A stretch of DNA of 64,000 bases from PRS1 sp965250265 (GCA_965250265.1 CBDFNO010000015.1:186001-250000); one strand, 5' to 3'. Shown: positions 8,723 to 17,630, counted from the first letter of the stretch. Numbers and translations are program-made. Notes: generated by a model from the sequence alone, not told the origin.

Positions 8723-8739
8723 AGATTCTTTTGAAGCCA

Positions 8740-8747
8740 CAAAAATA
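8740..8747 (-). promoter_or_regulatory. Probable metG -7 promoter element
   Basis: TATTTTTG on the minus strand fits TAnnTTTG and lies 18 bases before the chosen metG start. It rules against the longer metG start at 8752. Confidence 0.4.
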
Positions 8748-8800
8748 CACATTTTAACAGGGTAATAGAAAAAAAATGTACATTTACAAAAAGCCCTTTT

Positions 8801-9829
8801 ATGTTTTTAAAACGAATAATATACTGTGTCCTTTTTGTTGCTTTTGTTAACCAATATAGTTTATTGGCGCAATCTACAAGTTCTACTAATTTAGATTCGA
8901 TAACTCACACAAAATTGACACAACCTCCATATTTACAATATGGAGATACTGTTGCTATTGTAGCGCCTTCTGGAATTTTACTTAATCGGCAAAAAGAAAT
9001 CCAACAAGCAAAAGATTTACTTAAAAGTTGGAATTTAAATGTTGTTATTGGCGAACATGTATTCAGTCAAAACGGACATTTTGCAGGCACAGACCAAGAA
9101 CGTGCTGCCGACTTTCAAAAAGCATTAGATAACCCAAATATAAAGGCCATTTGGTGCGCTCGTGGTGGTTACGGTACGGTTAGGATTTTAGACAAACTTG
9201 ATTATTCCAAATTTAAAGAACAGCCTAAATGGATCATTGGCTATTCAGACATAACTGCACTGCACAATCAACTTCATAATGAAGGTGTAGAATCTATTCA
9301 TGCCTTAATGTGCACCAGTTTAACTGACAATTTAGGAGAGATTAAAGACAATTTATCTTCATTTAGAAATGCTGTTTTTGGAAAACCTCTAGCTTATTCA
9401 GTTGAAAGCTCTTTATATAATAAAACCGGTACTCTTTCCGGACAATTAGTTGGAGGTAATCTTACCCTTTTACATACTATGCTAGGTTCTAAAACCAGTA
9501 TTAATACAGATGGAAAAATATTATTCTTTGAAGATATTGGCGAATATGCTTACCATATAGATCGTATGTTACAAAGTTTAAAACGTGCAGGTTATTTTGA
9601 AAACTGCAATGGCATTATTGTTGGCAGTATAAGTAAAGTAAGGAAGAATACCACAGAATTTGGACGGACTGTTGAAGAAATTATTCTCGATGTTGTAGCA
9701 GACTACAATTTTCCTGTGTTATTTAATTTTCCTGCTGGACATGAAGATGATAATAGAGCGATGATACTTGGACGAACTATTCAGTTAGTAGTTGGTAGTG
9801 AAAAGTCTACAGTGGTTTTTGAGAAATAG
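8801..9829 (+). CDS. LD-carboxypeptidase, peptidase family S66
   Basis: 342 residues with a signal peptide (about 1-24, ending 'SLLAQ'). The S66 fold is clear: 'GDTVAIVAPSG' near 48, 'ARGGYGTVRIL' near 120, and the nucleophile Ser149 in 'GYSDITALHN'. The likely partners of the catalytic triad are Glu244 in 'FFEDIGE' and His314 in 'FPAGHEDDN'. Family members cleave the terminal D-alanine from L,D-linked muropeptides during cell-wall recycling. A signal peptide suggests periplasmic action, unlike the cytoplasmic enterobacterial LdcA. It is followed by two small genes on the same strand with short gaps. Confidence 0.9.
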   Translation: MFLKRIIYCVLFVAFVNQYSLLAQSTSSTNLDSITHTKLTQPPYLQYGDTVAIVAPSGILLNRQKEIQQAKDLLKSWNLNVVIGEHVFSQNGHFAGTDQERAADFQKALDNPNIKAIWCARGGYGTVRILDKLDYSKFKEQPKWIIGYSDITALHNQLHNEGVESIHALMCTSLTDNLGEIKDNLSSFRNAVFGKPLAYSVESSLYNKTGTLSGQLVGGNLTLLHTMLGSKTSINTDGKILFFEDIGEYAYHIDRMLQSLKRAGYFENCNGIIVGSISKVRKNTTEFGRTVEEIILDVVADYNFPVLFNFPAGHEDDNRAMILGRTIQLVVGSEKSTVVFEK

Positions 9830-9847
9830 AATATTGATAAAGCGACC

Positions 9848-10237
9848 ATGATTACTGCATATTTAGGAATTAGTAAATCGAACAGAGCCAACTTAGATAA
9901 AGAAATTAATCAGCTCAAAAAGTGCCTTACAAAAAATTCTATTGAGCTTTTAGTTTTTGTTGATAAATATGATTTTAAACTTGGTCAAGAAAAAGAAATG
10001 ATGAAAATTGCTTTTGAGGAAATTGATAAGTCCGATTTTCTTATTGTTGAACTAACAAAAAAAGCAATTGGAGTTGGCTATGCTTTTGCAAAGCAAAAGC
10101 CTATAATTTATATTAAACGGAAAAATGCAAAACATTCTACTACCGTTGATGGCTGTACCGATTTTATTATTGAATACGAAAATGAATTTCATCTAGGTGA
10201 AGAAATTGAAAAGCTAATTACTAAAATAAATTTGTAA
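9848..10237 (+). CDS. Nucleoside 2-deoxyribosyltransferase-like protein
   Basis: 129 residues, cytoplasmic. The order 'AYLGISKSNRANLDKEINQL', 'AFEEIDKSDFLIVELTKKAIGVGYAFAKQKPIIYI' fits the nucleoside 2-deoxyribosyltransferase/DUF4406-like Rossmann fold. In that fold an acidic 'D-x-x-D-x-x-x-x-E' segment precedes a 'G-x-E/G-x-A-x-A' helix and a 'KP-I/V-I' strand. The residue after 'GVG' is Tyr rather than the Glu used as nucleophile in true enzymes, so activity is uncertain. It sits 18 bases after the LD-carboxypeptidase and 24 before the HEAT-repeat gene. Confidence 0.55.
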   Translation: MITAYLGISKSNRANLDKEINQLKKCLTKNSIELLVFVDKYDFKLGQEKEMMKIAFEEIDKSDFLIVELTKKAIGVGYAFAKQKPIIYIKRKNAKHSTTVDGCTDFIIEYENEFHLGEEIEKLITKINL

Positions 10238-10261
10238 CCTACACTTTAAAAGGAAATAAGT

Positions 10262-11026
10262 ATGGCATTCTACGACTTACCAAAAGATGAACGTTTGCAG
10301 CTAGTTGAGAAGATTAACCAAGAAATTATAAGTGATTTATCTTCAGGTAAAACAGATAAAATTGTTGAATACTTTTTAGATGAAGATACATATATTCGTA
10401 AAACTGGGTATTTAGCAATTGGCAAAATTTATTATGCTAATCCTGAATTACAAACTTCTATTCTTTCAACTTTAAACAATTTATTAAAATCTGATATTGA
10501 TAAAGTACGCCAAACTGTTGTAAATGCGGCTGGCGAAATTGGCAAATTTCATTTTGAAAAAGTTCAAACCTTTTTTGATATTGGCTTGTTTGATGAACAT
10601 CATTCGGTTAGAAATGCTGTGATTGGGTCGATGAAGAAAATGGGGGAACGAAATCCCAAACCTATTTTGGCTTGGGCAAAAACCTATATAAAGCATCCTG
10701 ATAAAGAAATACGACGTGAAATTTGTCATGGCATTGAACTGCGTGGACGAACACATCCTCAAGATATTTTACCTCTACTTAAAGAATTAGAGCATGATGA
10801 AACCAAACGGGTTACAGATACATTAATTCATGTTTTAGGACAAATCGCTTACAAAAATGGATGCTTAAAAACTGTTGTGGAATCACTTAACAATTGGGAG
10901 AATAATAATCTTGTAGAAAAAGCTTTAGATGAAATTGTGGATGTTCATGAACGTTATAAAAGTTTTGCTGTTTTAACACAACAACAAGCAATTGATTATA
11001 TTGATGCGAATTATAAACTTGAATAA
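10262..11026 (+). CDS. HEAT-repeat protein (AlkD-like alpha-solenoid)
   Basis: 254 residues of repeated paired helices, for example 'DTYIRKTGYLAIGKIYY', 'IDKVRQTVVNAAGEIGKF', 'HHSVRNAVIGSMKKMGE' and 'DKEIRREICHGIELRGR', spaced about 35-40 residues apart as in HEAT repeats. The 'Arg-x-x-(Ala/Gly/Val)' positions and the overall size resemble DNA alkylation repair-type solenoids, but no catalytic aspartate can be assigned. It is probably a cytoplasmic scaffold or DNA-binding protein. It is the last of three closely spaced plus-strand genes; a repeat element begins 7 bases past its stop. Confidence 0.65.
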   Translation: MAFYDLPKDERLQLVEKINQEIISDLSSGKTDKIVEYFLDEDTYIRKTGYLAIGKIYYANPELQTSILSTLNNLLKSDIDKVRQTVVNAAGEIGKFHFEKVQTFFDIGLFDEHHSVRNAVIGSMKKMGERNPKPILAWAKTYIKHPDKEIRREICHGIELRGRTHPQDILPLLKELEHDETKRVTDTLIHVLGQIAYKNGCLKTVVESLNNWENNNLVEKALDEIVDVHERYKSFAVLTQQQAIDYIDANYKLE

Positions 11027-11033
11027 ACTTGTT

Positions 11034-11111
11034 GTCATTCTGAACGAACATAGTGATGTGAAGAATCTCTTCAATAGTAAACTAGATTCTTCATTTCATT
11101 CAGAAAGATAA
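11034..11111. repeat. Palindromic dispersed repeat, left flank of the GIY-YIG gene
   Basis: The segment starts GTCATTCTGAACGAA and continues to GAAGAATCT; after a short loop it returns as AGATTCTTCATTTCATTCAGAA. The two halves form an imperfect hairpin with arms of about 25 nt. The same core occurs inverted at 11439-11465 and again inside mfd at 16096-16125. Confidence 0.75.
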
Positions 11112-11132
11112 AACAATTTTGGTCTTTAGAGA

Positions 11133-11438
11133 ATGAAAACTATTGGAACTCATAACTACTATGTATACATTTTAACAAATAAAAATAAAACTGTTTTATA
11201 TACTGGTGTTACAAATAATCTTAAAGAGAGATTACATTATCATAAAAACCCTCTTCCTTTTTCAAACGCATTTACAACAAAATATAAATGCTTTTATTTA
11301 GTCTTTTATGAACATTTTTTTGAGATTGAAGATTCAATTAAACGAGAAAAAGAAATAAAAGGATGGATGAGAGTAAAAAAAGAAAACTTAATTAATAAAT
11401 TTAATCCAAATTGGAATTTTCTAAATAGTGAAATATAA
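11133..11438 (+). CDS. GIY-YIG nuclease domain protein (UPF0213-like)
   Basis: 101 residues comprising a single GIY-YIG domain. 'YYVYILTNKNKTVLYTGVTNNLKERLHYHK' contains the two tyrosine-containing strands (YVYIL and YTGVT) and the catalytic Arg in 'NLKERL'. 'EIEDSIKREKEIKGW' contains the family's Glu-Lys helix. Such short genes are frequent in Bacteroidetes in variable positions. This one is bracketed by inverted copies of a dispersed palindromic repeat (11034-11111 and 11439-11465) and interrupts a run of unrelated genes, so it looks like a mobile cassette. The nuclease fold is clear; substrate and mobility are inferred. Confidence 0.88.
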   Translation: MKTIGTHNYYVYILTNKNKTVLYTGVTNNLKERLHYHKNPLPFSNAFTTKYKCFYLVFYEHFFEIEDSIKREKEIKGWMRVKKENLINKFNPNWNFLNSEI

Positions 11439-11465
11439 AGATTCTTCACTATGTTCAGAATGACA
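11439..11465. repeat. Dispersed repeat, right flank of the GIY-YIG gene (inverted)
   Basis: AGATTCTTCACTATGTTCAG followed by AATGACA begins at the stop codon of the GIY-YIG gene. Its reverse complement, TGTCATTCTGAACATAGTGA then AGAATCT, aligns with the left repeat, so the gene lies between inverted copies. Confidence 0.75.
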
Positions 11466-11495
11466 AACCGATAATAATACAGAAAGCAGGAATAA

Positions 11496-11855
11496 ATGGC
11501 ACAACACAACGAACTTGGCAAAAAAGGAGAGCAACTCGCTGTAGATTATCTACTAAAAAATAGTTATACTATTATTGAGCGTAACTATCGTTTTCAAAAA
11601 GCTGAAGTTGATATTATTGCCAGAAAAGAAGATACTCTTGCTATAGTAGAGGTTAAAACACGATCGACAGTAGATTTTGGGAATCCACAAGATTTTGTGA
11701 AACCAAAACAAATTCAACGCCTTGTAAAAGCAGTTGATGAGTATGTAACTGCAAATAAATTAGATGTCGAGGTTCGTTTTGATATTATTGCTATTGTAAA
11801 AGAAGACAAAGGTTTTAAAATTGAGCATTTAGAAGATGCTTTTTATCATTTTTAA
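11496..11855 (+). CDS. yraN: YraN/UPF0102 family endonuclease-like protein
   Basis: 119 residues, full length for the family. 'HNELGKKGEQLAVDYLLKN' is the N-terminal helix. 'ERNYRFQKAEVDIIARKEDTLAIVEVKTR' supplies the PD-(D/E)xK-type residues Glu, Asp and the 'EVKTR' strand of the Holliday-junction-resolvase-like fold. The biochemical role of YraN is not settled. Its stop overlaps the end of the convergent TlpA-like gene by 4 bases. Confidence 0.92.
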   Translation: MAQHNELGKKGEQLAVDYLLKNSYTIIERNYRFQKAEVDIIARKEDTLAIVEVKTRSTVDFGNPQDFVKPKQIQRLVKAVDEYVTANKLDVEVRFDIIAIVKEDKGFKIEHLEDAFYHF

Positions 11856-13177
11856 TTAAAGAACTTTTTTAAAGCTTCAAAATCATCAGGTTTTGCAATA
11901 ATGTTTTTATTACTATCCAGTACATAATAGGTCGGCGTTGCTGTTACGTTATAACTAATTCCTATTTCGTTTTGCCATTTTCCGAGCCCTAAAACGTGTA
12001 TAAATTCAGGGTAGTTAAAAGTTTCATTTCTCCAACGGAATGGTTCATCTTCTAATCCAATAGCTACAATTTGTAGCTTATCTTTCTCTAAAGATTTTAA
12101 ATAAGTCTGCAATTGTGGAATTTCTTCTAAACAATGTGAGCATGTACTACTCCAAAACACAATTACATACTGCTCCGCCGTATTTAATTCGCTCAAGCTT
12201 TTTCTTGTTTTCAGTCCTTCTTCTTCCGCTTCCCAGGAAAAATCCGGTGCTACATTTCCAATGGCCAAACTTTTAAAAAGCTTTAATCCATTTACAAGCT
12301 CTTCATCATTTAGTGTTTCAGCAATTTCAATTAAATATGTATCGGAAACATAATTCGCAATGTCTTCAAAATTGGTGTCAACCATTTGTTGCCATAAGAC
12401 TTCTAACAATCTTTTTTTAACAACTATATCTGCATCTTTCATCGCCAAAAAAACGGCATCTATATTTCGTTTGTAAGTTGATACTTCATCATCTCCTTCT
12501 GAAATCATCCCAAACACATAGTTGAGCATCCGTTCAATTAAAAAGTTTGAACTTTGAAGTATTTCATTATTAAAATCGACATAATCGAAAAAGTGAGTTT
12601 TCAAATTTTCAATGTAAGTTTTAATATCTTCAAAATCTTTAGGAATATAAGGTCTATTCGCTTTAATAAAATGTAAAGCAATAGTTTCGATTGCCGCCTC
12701 TTCGTAATTGGCTTGTGTTTCCAGTTGGGTTTTAAAAATTGAGGCTAAAGCCAAAGTATCTCTACTTTGTTGATTGAAAAAATTACCTATACTCTGACTT
12801 ACCAAAGACATGCTATAGGTATAAGAATTTACCAATTTATTTTCGATAGATTCTTGATATTCTATCCCAGTTTCGGTATTGAAAGTGAGTGCTACATCTT
12901 CTTTACCATTGTAAATAACATCGAAATTATATTCCTCTTGAGGCAAAGCATATACAATACGGTACATCCCTTTTGTTAACAATGAATCCATTTTAAAAGT
13001 GAATTGCCCTTCTTTATTTACTTCGGTATTCTTAATATAAACAGAATTAGTTGGGATTACTTTATAGAGAAGTGCAAATTTGTAATCTTCGGCAGGTGAA
13101 AATGTTCCTGTAATAGTATGTTGAGCTAACATAAATATTGGTAATAATAGCATTAGGAGAGTCGTTTTTTTTAACAT
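11852..13177 (-). CDS. TlpA-family thioredoxin-like protein with N-terminal DUF4369-like region
   Basis: 441 residues from the chosen start. The signal peptide 'MLKKTTLLMLLLPIFMLAQ' directs it to the periplasm. The N-terminal third ('TITGTFSPAEDYKFALLYKV...GKEDVALTFNTE') looks like the DUF4369-type beta domain common in Bacteroidetes. A helical middle follows, and the C-terminal thioredoxin fold has the redox motif CSHC in 'FWSSTCSHCLEEIPQL' and the cis-Pro strand 'ATPTYYVLD'. It probably maintains disulfides in exported proteins. The frame is open upstream to 13249, which would overlap the previous gene; the internal ATG at 13177 is chosen because it begins a proper signal peptide. Confidence 0.85.
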   Translation of the reverse strand: MLKKTTLLMLLLPIFMLAQHTITGTFSPAEDYKFALLYKVIPTNSVYIKNTEVNKEGQFTFKMDSLLTKGMYRIVYALPQEEYNFDVIYNGKEDVALTFNTETGIEYQESIENKLVNSYTYSMSLVSQSIGNFFNQQSRDTLALASIFKTQLETQANYEEAAIETIALHFIKANRPYIPKDFEDIKTYIENLKTHFFDYVDFNNEILQSSNFLIERMLNYVFGMISEGDDEVSTYKRNIDAVFLAMKDADIVVKKRLLEVLWQQMVDTNFEDIANYVSDTYLIEIAETLNDEELVNGLKLFKSLAIGNVAPDFSWEAEEEGLKTRKSLSELNTAEQYVIVFWSSTCSHCLEEIPQLQTYLKSLEKDKLQIVAIGLEDEPFRWRNETFNYPEFIHVLGLGKWQNEIGISYNVTATPTYYVLDSNKNIIAKPDDFEALKKFFN

Positions 13178-13241
13178 GCTTTTTTTAATTATAAGATCTT
13201 TAATCTTATTAAAAGTCACTTTTATTCTCAATTGTAAAAAA

Positions 13242-13691
13242 TTAATCATTATGTTTCTCGTTATTAAGGACTTTCTCTATCCATTCATCAGCTTGTACAC
13301 TTAATAAATGTTCCTCTTCTTCACTATTTAATAATTCTTTTAAAGTACTAATTGAACCTTTACATCCCATACGAAAATAAACGATTTCATCTGATTGATA
13401 AATTTCCTTTATTCTCATTTTATATTCTTCAGATAGGCTAATTAAATTTAAAGCTTCAAGTTTTTCACATACAACAGCCCCTAAAAAATGCTTTGATGAA
13501 CTTTCTGAAAATAAAAACCCTTTTATTTCTTCATAGTCTTTATTAATTATTAAATCCCTAACAACACTCACAAATTTGGTTGTATTCCCATTAAAACCAG
13601 AAAAACTAATTTTTAATGTTTCCGCATTTGAATTTTGAGCATTCAAAGAAAATGTAATCAGAGCAAGGAATATTACTAATATTTTTTTCAT
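13242..13691 (-). CDS. Secreted protein of unknown function
   Basis: 149 residues with a signal peptide (about 1-18, ending 'SLNAQ'). The mature part begins 'NSNAETLKISFSGFNGN' and is mostly helical and charged, with three cysteines (in 'AVVCEKL', 'RMGCKGS' and the signal-proximal half) and an acidic 'NSEEEEHLL' segment. I recognise no domain. It lies between mfd and the TlpA-like gene on the same strand, 19 bases after mfd, and could be cotranscribed with both. Confidence 0.65.
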   Translation of the reverse strand: MKKILVIFLALITFSLNAQNSNAETLKISFSGFNGNTTKFVSVVRDLIINKDYEEIKGFLFSESSSKHFLGAVVCEKLEALNLISLSEEYKMRIKEIYQSDEIVYFRMGCKGSISTLKELLNSEEEEHLLSVQADEWIEKVLNNEKHND

Positions 13692-13710
13692 ATTTCAAAA
13701 TTGACAATAA

Positions 13711-16700
13711 TCAAGCCAAAACAGATTGTAATACAGCCAATGCTTTTTTTATAGTTGAAATGCTTTCAAAAGTAAGCAATAAACGTAAGCCCTTTCTAGT
13801 TTGTTTCTCTTTCATTTTGCATGTATTTGGATGCATTTGAACAAACTGTAATACTTTAGTAAACATCTCACTTTTATAAAAACCACTTTCTTGATTGCTG
13901 ATAAAGTAGCCAACTAGTTTGCCGTGTTTCATAATTACTTTCTCCAAACCAAGTTTAACAGCCATCCATTTTATTCTCACACTATCCAATAAGTCAACAA
14001 CTTGAATTGGTAATTCTCCAAATCTGTCTATAATTTCGGATTCAAATTTTTGCAATTCTTCTTCCGTTTTTAAATTATTAAGTTGTGTATAGAGATTGAG
14101 CCGTTCTGTAATATTGTTAACGTAATCGTCGGGAAATAACAGCTCGAAATCCGTATCTATAGTAATATCTTTTACATAATCCTTCTCTTTGTTTGTGTCC
14201 TGATACAAATCTTTAAACTCATTTTCCTTTAACTCTTCGATAGCTTCATTTAGTATTTTCTGATAAGTGTCAAACCCTATTTCGTTGATGAATCCACTTT
14301 GCTCTCCACCAAGCAAATCTCCAGCTCCCCGTATTTCTAAATCTTTCATAGCAATATTAAAACCGCTGCCAAGAGCTGTAAATTGTTCGAGAGCCGTAAT
14401 TCGTTTTCTAGCATCGGTTGTCATTGCAGAATATTCAGGAGTAATAAAATAACAAAAGGCTTTTTTATTGCTTCTCCCAACACGACCTCGCATTTGATGT
14501 AAGTCACTCAATCCAAAATTATTCGCATTGTTAATAAAAATAGTGTTTGCATTGGGCACATCTAAACCGCTTTCAATAATTGTTGTGCTAACCAATACAT
14601 CAAATTCACCATTCATAAAAGCTAGCATGAGTTGTTCTAGTTTCCTGCCATCCAGTTGTCCGTGACCAATTCCTATTTTAGCATCTGGAACTAAACGCTG
14701 AATCATTCCAGCAACTTCCTTGATATTTTCTATGCGATTATGTACAAAAAAGATTTGCCCACCACGCTGAACCTCATAACTAATTGCGTCACGAATAGTT
14801 TCTTCATTAAAGCGAATAACATTACTTTCAATAGGATAACGATTTGGTGGTGCAGTAGTAATTACCGATAGATCTCGAGCAGCCATTAAACTAAATTGAA
14901 GTGTTCTTGGTATCGGAGTCGCTGTTAAGGTTAACACATCTACATCTTCTTTTATGGTCTTTAATTTTTCTTTTACTGCCACTCCAAACTTTTGTTCTTC
15001 ATCAACAATTAACAATCCTAAATCTTTAAATTTTACTTTATTATTTGCCAGCTGATGTGTGCCTATTAAAATATCTACATGCCCTTTTTCTAAACCTTCA
15101 AGTGTTTCACGTTTTTGTTTAGCAGTTCTAAATCGATTAATATAATCAACGGTTACTGGAAAATCATTCAACCGTTCACCAAAAGTTCTAAAATGTTGAA
15201 AAGCTAAAATGGTTGTTGGCACTAATACTGCTACTTGTTTCCCATTATCAACAGCTTTAAATGCTGCTCGAATAGCTACTTCCGTTTTTCCAAAGCCTAC
15301 ATCTCCACAAACCAAACGATCCATCGGTCGCTCGCTTTCCATATCTACTTTTATATCATCGGTAGCAGTAATTTGATCTGGTGTGTCTTCATAAATAAAA
15401 GATGCTTCCAACTCGTGTTGCATATAACTATCGGGAAGATATTGATAGCCCTTTCTCATTTTACGTTTAGCATAGAGTTTAATGAGATTGAAAGCAATTT
15501 CTTTAACTCTTGATTTAGTTTTCTGTTTAAGAATTTTCCATGCTTTACTGCCAAGTTTATAAATTTTTGGCGGCTTTCCATCTTTACCATTAAACTTGGT
15601 TATTTTGTGTAGTGAATGAATACTTAAATACAGCACATCTCGCTCTCCATAAACCAATTTTATCGCTTCTTGTTTTTTGCCTTCTACATCAATTTTTTGT
15701 AAACCTCCAAACTTTCCAATACCATGATCTATATGGGTTACATAATCGCCAACATCCAAATTTGTTAATTCTTTTAATGTTATAGCCTGTTTTTTTGCGT
15801 ACCCGTTTTTAAGATGAAATTTATGATATCGCTCAAAAATTTGATGATCGGTATAACAAACGATTTTACTATCATTATCTATAAAGCCTTGATATAATGA
15901 CAATACTATAGTTTTATAATGAACGTCTTGCTCTACATCTTCAAAAATATCATGAAAGCGTTTAGCCTGTTGTTCACTTACACAACAGATGTAATTAGTG
16001 TAACCTTTGCTGTGATTTACATTTAGATTATCTATTAAAAGATCGAATTTTTTATTAAACGCTGGTTGAGGTGTTGTGTTGAAATTTATTTCATTAGATT
16101 CCTCACTTTGTTCTGAATGACAAAAATATGAAGTTGAACCAAACTCAACTAAAGTAAAATCTAAAAGTTGGTTTTTTAGTAATTCTGAATTACAAAACAA
16201 TTCATCTGGAGAATCATGATTTATCTCTTTTGATAAATTGTTGAAAGCTTCTTCTGCTTTACTAAAAGATAAGTCTGTTCTTGAAAATAACAAATCTGTA
16301 TTTTTAGAAAAAATAACAGTTTTTGAAGCTATGTATTTTAAGAAGCTTTGTCTCTTTTCATCTAAAAATTTATTGGCTACATTTGGAATAATGCTTATTC
16401 TTTTAACCTGATCTGTTGAAAGCTGTGTTTCTACATCAAAAGTTCTTAAACTATCTATTTCGTCTCCAAAAAATTCAATTCTATATGGTTCGTCATGAGA
16501 AAATGAAAACACATCGACTATACCTCCTCGAACAGAAAACTCTCCAGGCTCGGTTACAAAATCGACACGTTTAAATTGATATTCAAACAATACTTCGTTT
16601 ACAAAATCTATAGACAAACTATCGTTAACAGCTATTTTTAAAGTATTGCGTTCTAATTCTTTTCTGGTCACAACTTTTTCGAAAAGAGCATCTGGATATG

Positions 16701-17067
16701 ATACAATAATGGCCGGTTTTTTTTGTGAATTAATCCGATTTAATACTTCGGCTCGTAATAGCACATTAGCATTGTCTGTTTCTTCTATTTGGTATGGCCT
16801 ACGATAACTTCCCGGATAGAACAATACATTTTTTTCATTGAGTAATTGCTCTAAATCATTAAGATAAAATGCAGCTTCTTCTTTATCATTAAAGATCAAT
16901 AAAAAAGGCTTCTCAGCTTGTTTAAATAGGTTAGAAACAACAAAAGAAAATGTTGAACCAACAAGTCCTTTGATATGTGTTTTACTTTGAGATTGGGCAA
17001 TAGTAATTTGCAGTTTTTGCGTTTGCAAAGACCGTGCATAGGTTTGCGAGAGAAGTGTTTTACTCAC
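13711..17067 (-). CDS. mfd: Transcription-repair coupling factor
   Basis: 1118 residues in the normal domain order. A UvrB-like N-terminal module ('VGSTFSFVVSNLF', 'SYPDALFEKV', 'FSVRGGIVDVFSF') comes first. A CarD-like RNA polymerase interaction domain follows ('VGDYVTHIDHGIGKFGG', near 440). The RecG-like translocase has Walker A 'GDVGFGKTE', DEEQ box 'DEEQKFGV' and 'LTATPIPRTL', and the C-terminal TRCF domain is last. It removes stalled RNA polymerase and recruits UvrA. Residues about 315-324 read 'CHSEQSEESNE', which is the translation of a dispersed repeat inserted in frame (16096-16125). A TATATTTG promoter box lies 16 bases before the start. Confidence 0.97.
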   Translation of the reverse strand: MSKTLLSQTYARSLQTQKLQITIAQSQSKTHIKGLVGSTFSFVVSNLFKQAEKPFLLIFNDKEEAAFYLNDLEQLLNEKNVLFYPGSYRRPYQIEETDNANVLLRAEVLNRINSQKKPAIIVSYPDALFEKVVTRKELERNTLKIAVNDSLSIDFVNEVLFEYQFKRVDFVTEPGEFSVRGGIVDVFSFSHDEPYRIEFFGDEIDSLRTFDVETQLSTDQVKRISIIPNVANKFLDEKRQSFLKYIASKTVIFSKNTDLLFSRTDLSFSKAEEAFNNLSKEINHDSPDELFCNSELLKNQLLDFTLVEFGSTSYFCHSEQSEESNEINFNTTPQPAFNKKFDLLIDNLNVNHSKGYTNYICCVSEQQAKRFHDIFEDVEQDVHYKTIVLSLYQGFIDNDSKIVCYTDHQIFERYHKFHLKNGYAKKQAITLKELTNLDVGDYVTHIDHGIGKFGGLQKIDVEGKKQEAIKLVYGERDVLYLSIHSLHKITKFNGKDGKPPKIYKLGSKAWKILKQKTKSRVKEIAFNLIKLYAKRKMRKGYQYLPDSYMQHELEASFIYEDTPDQITATDDIKVDMESERPMDRLVCGDVGFGKTEVAIRAAFKAVDNGKQVAVLVPTTILAFQHFRTFGERLNDFPVTVDYINRFRTAKQKRETLEGLEKGHVDILIGTHQLANNKVKFKDLGLLIVDEEQKFGVAVKEKLKTIKEDVDVLTLTATPIPRTLQFSLMAARDLSVITTAPPNRYPIESNVIRFNEETIRDAISYEVQRGGQIFFVHNRIENIKEVAGMIQRLVPDAKIGIGHGQLDGRKLEQLMLAFMNGEFDVLVSTTIIESGLDVPNANTIFINNANNFGLSDLHQMRGRVGRSNKKAFCYFITPEYSAMTTDARKRITALEQFTALGSGFNIAMKDLEIRGAGDLLGGEQSGFINEIGFDTYQKILNEAIEELKENEFKDLYQDTNKEKDYVKDITIDTDFELLFPDDYVNNITERLNLYTQLNNLKTEEELQKFESEIIDRFGELPIQVVDLLDSVRIKWMAVKLGLEKVIMKHGKLVGYFISNQESGFYKSEMFTKVLQFVQMHPNTCKMKEKQTRKGLRLLLTFESISTIKKALAVLQSVLA
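16096..16125. repeat. Dispersed repeat inserted in frame in mfd
   Basis: AGATTCCTCACTTTGTTCTG followed by AATGACAAAA matches the GIY-YIG flanking repeats at 11034-11111 and 11439-11465. Read on the coding strand of mfd it encodes 'CHSEQSEES', a peptide I recognise as the translated form of this repeat. It falls in a poorly conserved linker of the N-terminal half, leaving the catalytic regions intact. Confidence 0.8.
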
Positions 17068-17082
17068 CTAAAATAATTTGTG

Positions 17083-17090
17083 CAAATATA
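17083..17090 (-). promoter_or_regulatory. mfd -7 promoter element
   Basis: TATATTTG on the minus strand matches TAnnTTTG exactly and is 16 bases before the mfd start codon. Confidence 0.5.
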
Positions 17091-17145
17091 TAATAATAGT
17101 TGATTAGAATTTTAAATTTTATGACACAAAAAGCACTAATAATAT

Positions 17146-17153
17146 TATATTTG
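17146..17153 (+). promoter_or_regulatory. -7 promoter element of the TerB-like gene
   Basis: TATATTTG matches TAnnTTTG and lies 22 bases before the start of the TerB-like gene. With the element at 17083-17090 it makes a divergent promoter pair in the 108-base gap. Confidence 0.5.
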
Positions 17154-17175
17154 CATCACAAAATAATAACTACTT

Positions 17176-17607
17176 ATGTCAATTTTAGATTTATTTAATA
17201 TTGGATTTAGAAAACGAAATGAAGATCATTTTGCAGCGATAGTGAGAGTCGCTATGGACGATGGTAAAATTTCAGATCAAGAAAAAGAATTTTTAGATAG
17301 ATTAGCAAGAAATTTAGATATTTCGGAAGCTAATTATAAAAAAATATTAAAAGATTTTAATTCACATCCAATCAACCCTCCTTTATCTTACAATAGACGA
17401 TTAGAGCGGTTATATGATTTAGCACGTATGGTATTTGTAGATCATATAAAAGGAGATCACGAAGAGATTTTATTACGGAAAATAGCTATAGGTCTTGGGT
17501 TCTCTCCGGAGAACGTAAAATATGTTGTGGACAAAGCACTATCTTTAGTAAGTAATCGTGTAGATTTAGATACATTTATTCACGAAATAAAAAATATGAA
17601 TAGATAA
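17176..17607 (+). CDS. TerB-family (tellurite resistance/DnaJ N-like) protein
   Basis: 143 residues, all-helical, cytoplasmic. 'HFAAIVRVAMDDGKISDQEKEFLDRLARNLDISEANYKKILKD' contains the acidic, EF-hand-like 'DDGKISDQE' segment characteristic of TerB domains, repeated weakly as 'FVDHIKGDHEEILLRKIAIGLGFS'. TerB-like proteins bind divalent metal and are linked to stress responses, but no tellurite operon is nearby. It has its own promoter box and a terminator and is probably monocistronic. Confidence 0.85.
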   Translation: MSILDLFNIGFRKRNEDHFAAIVRVAMDDGKISDQEKEFLDRLARNLDISEANYKKILKDFNSHPINPPLSYNRRLERLYDLARMVFVDHIKGDHEEILLRKIAIGLGFSPENVKYVVDKALSLVSNRVDLDTFIHEIKNMNR

Positions 17608-17630
17608 AATTACATTCTATTTTAAACTTA

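Noticed and set aside
17176..17607. Tellurite-resistance operon
   Set aside because: Only a TerB-like gene is present, with none of the other ter genes.
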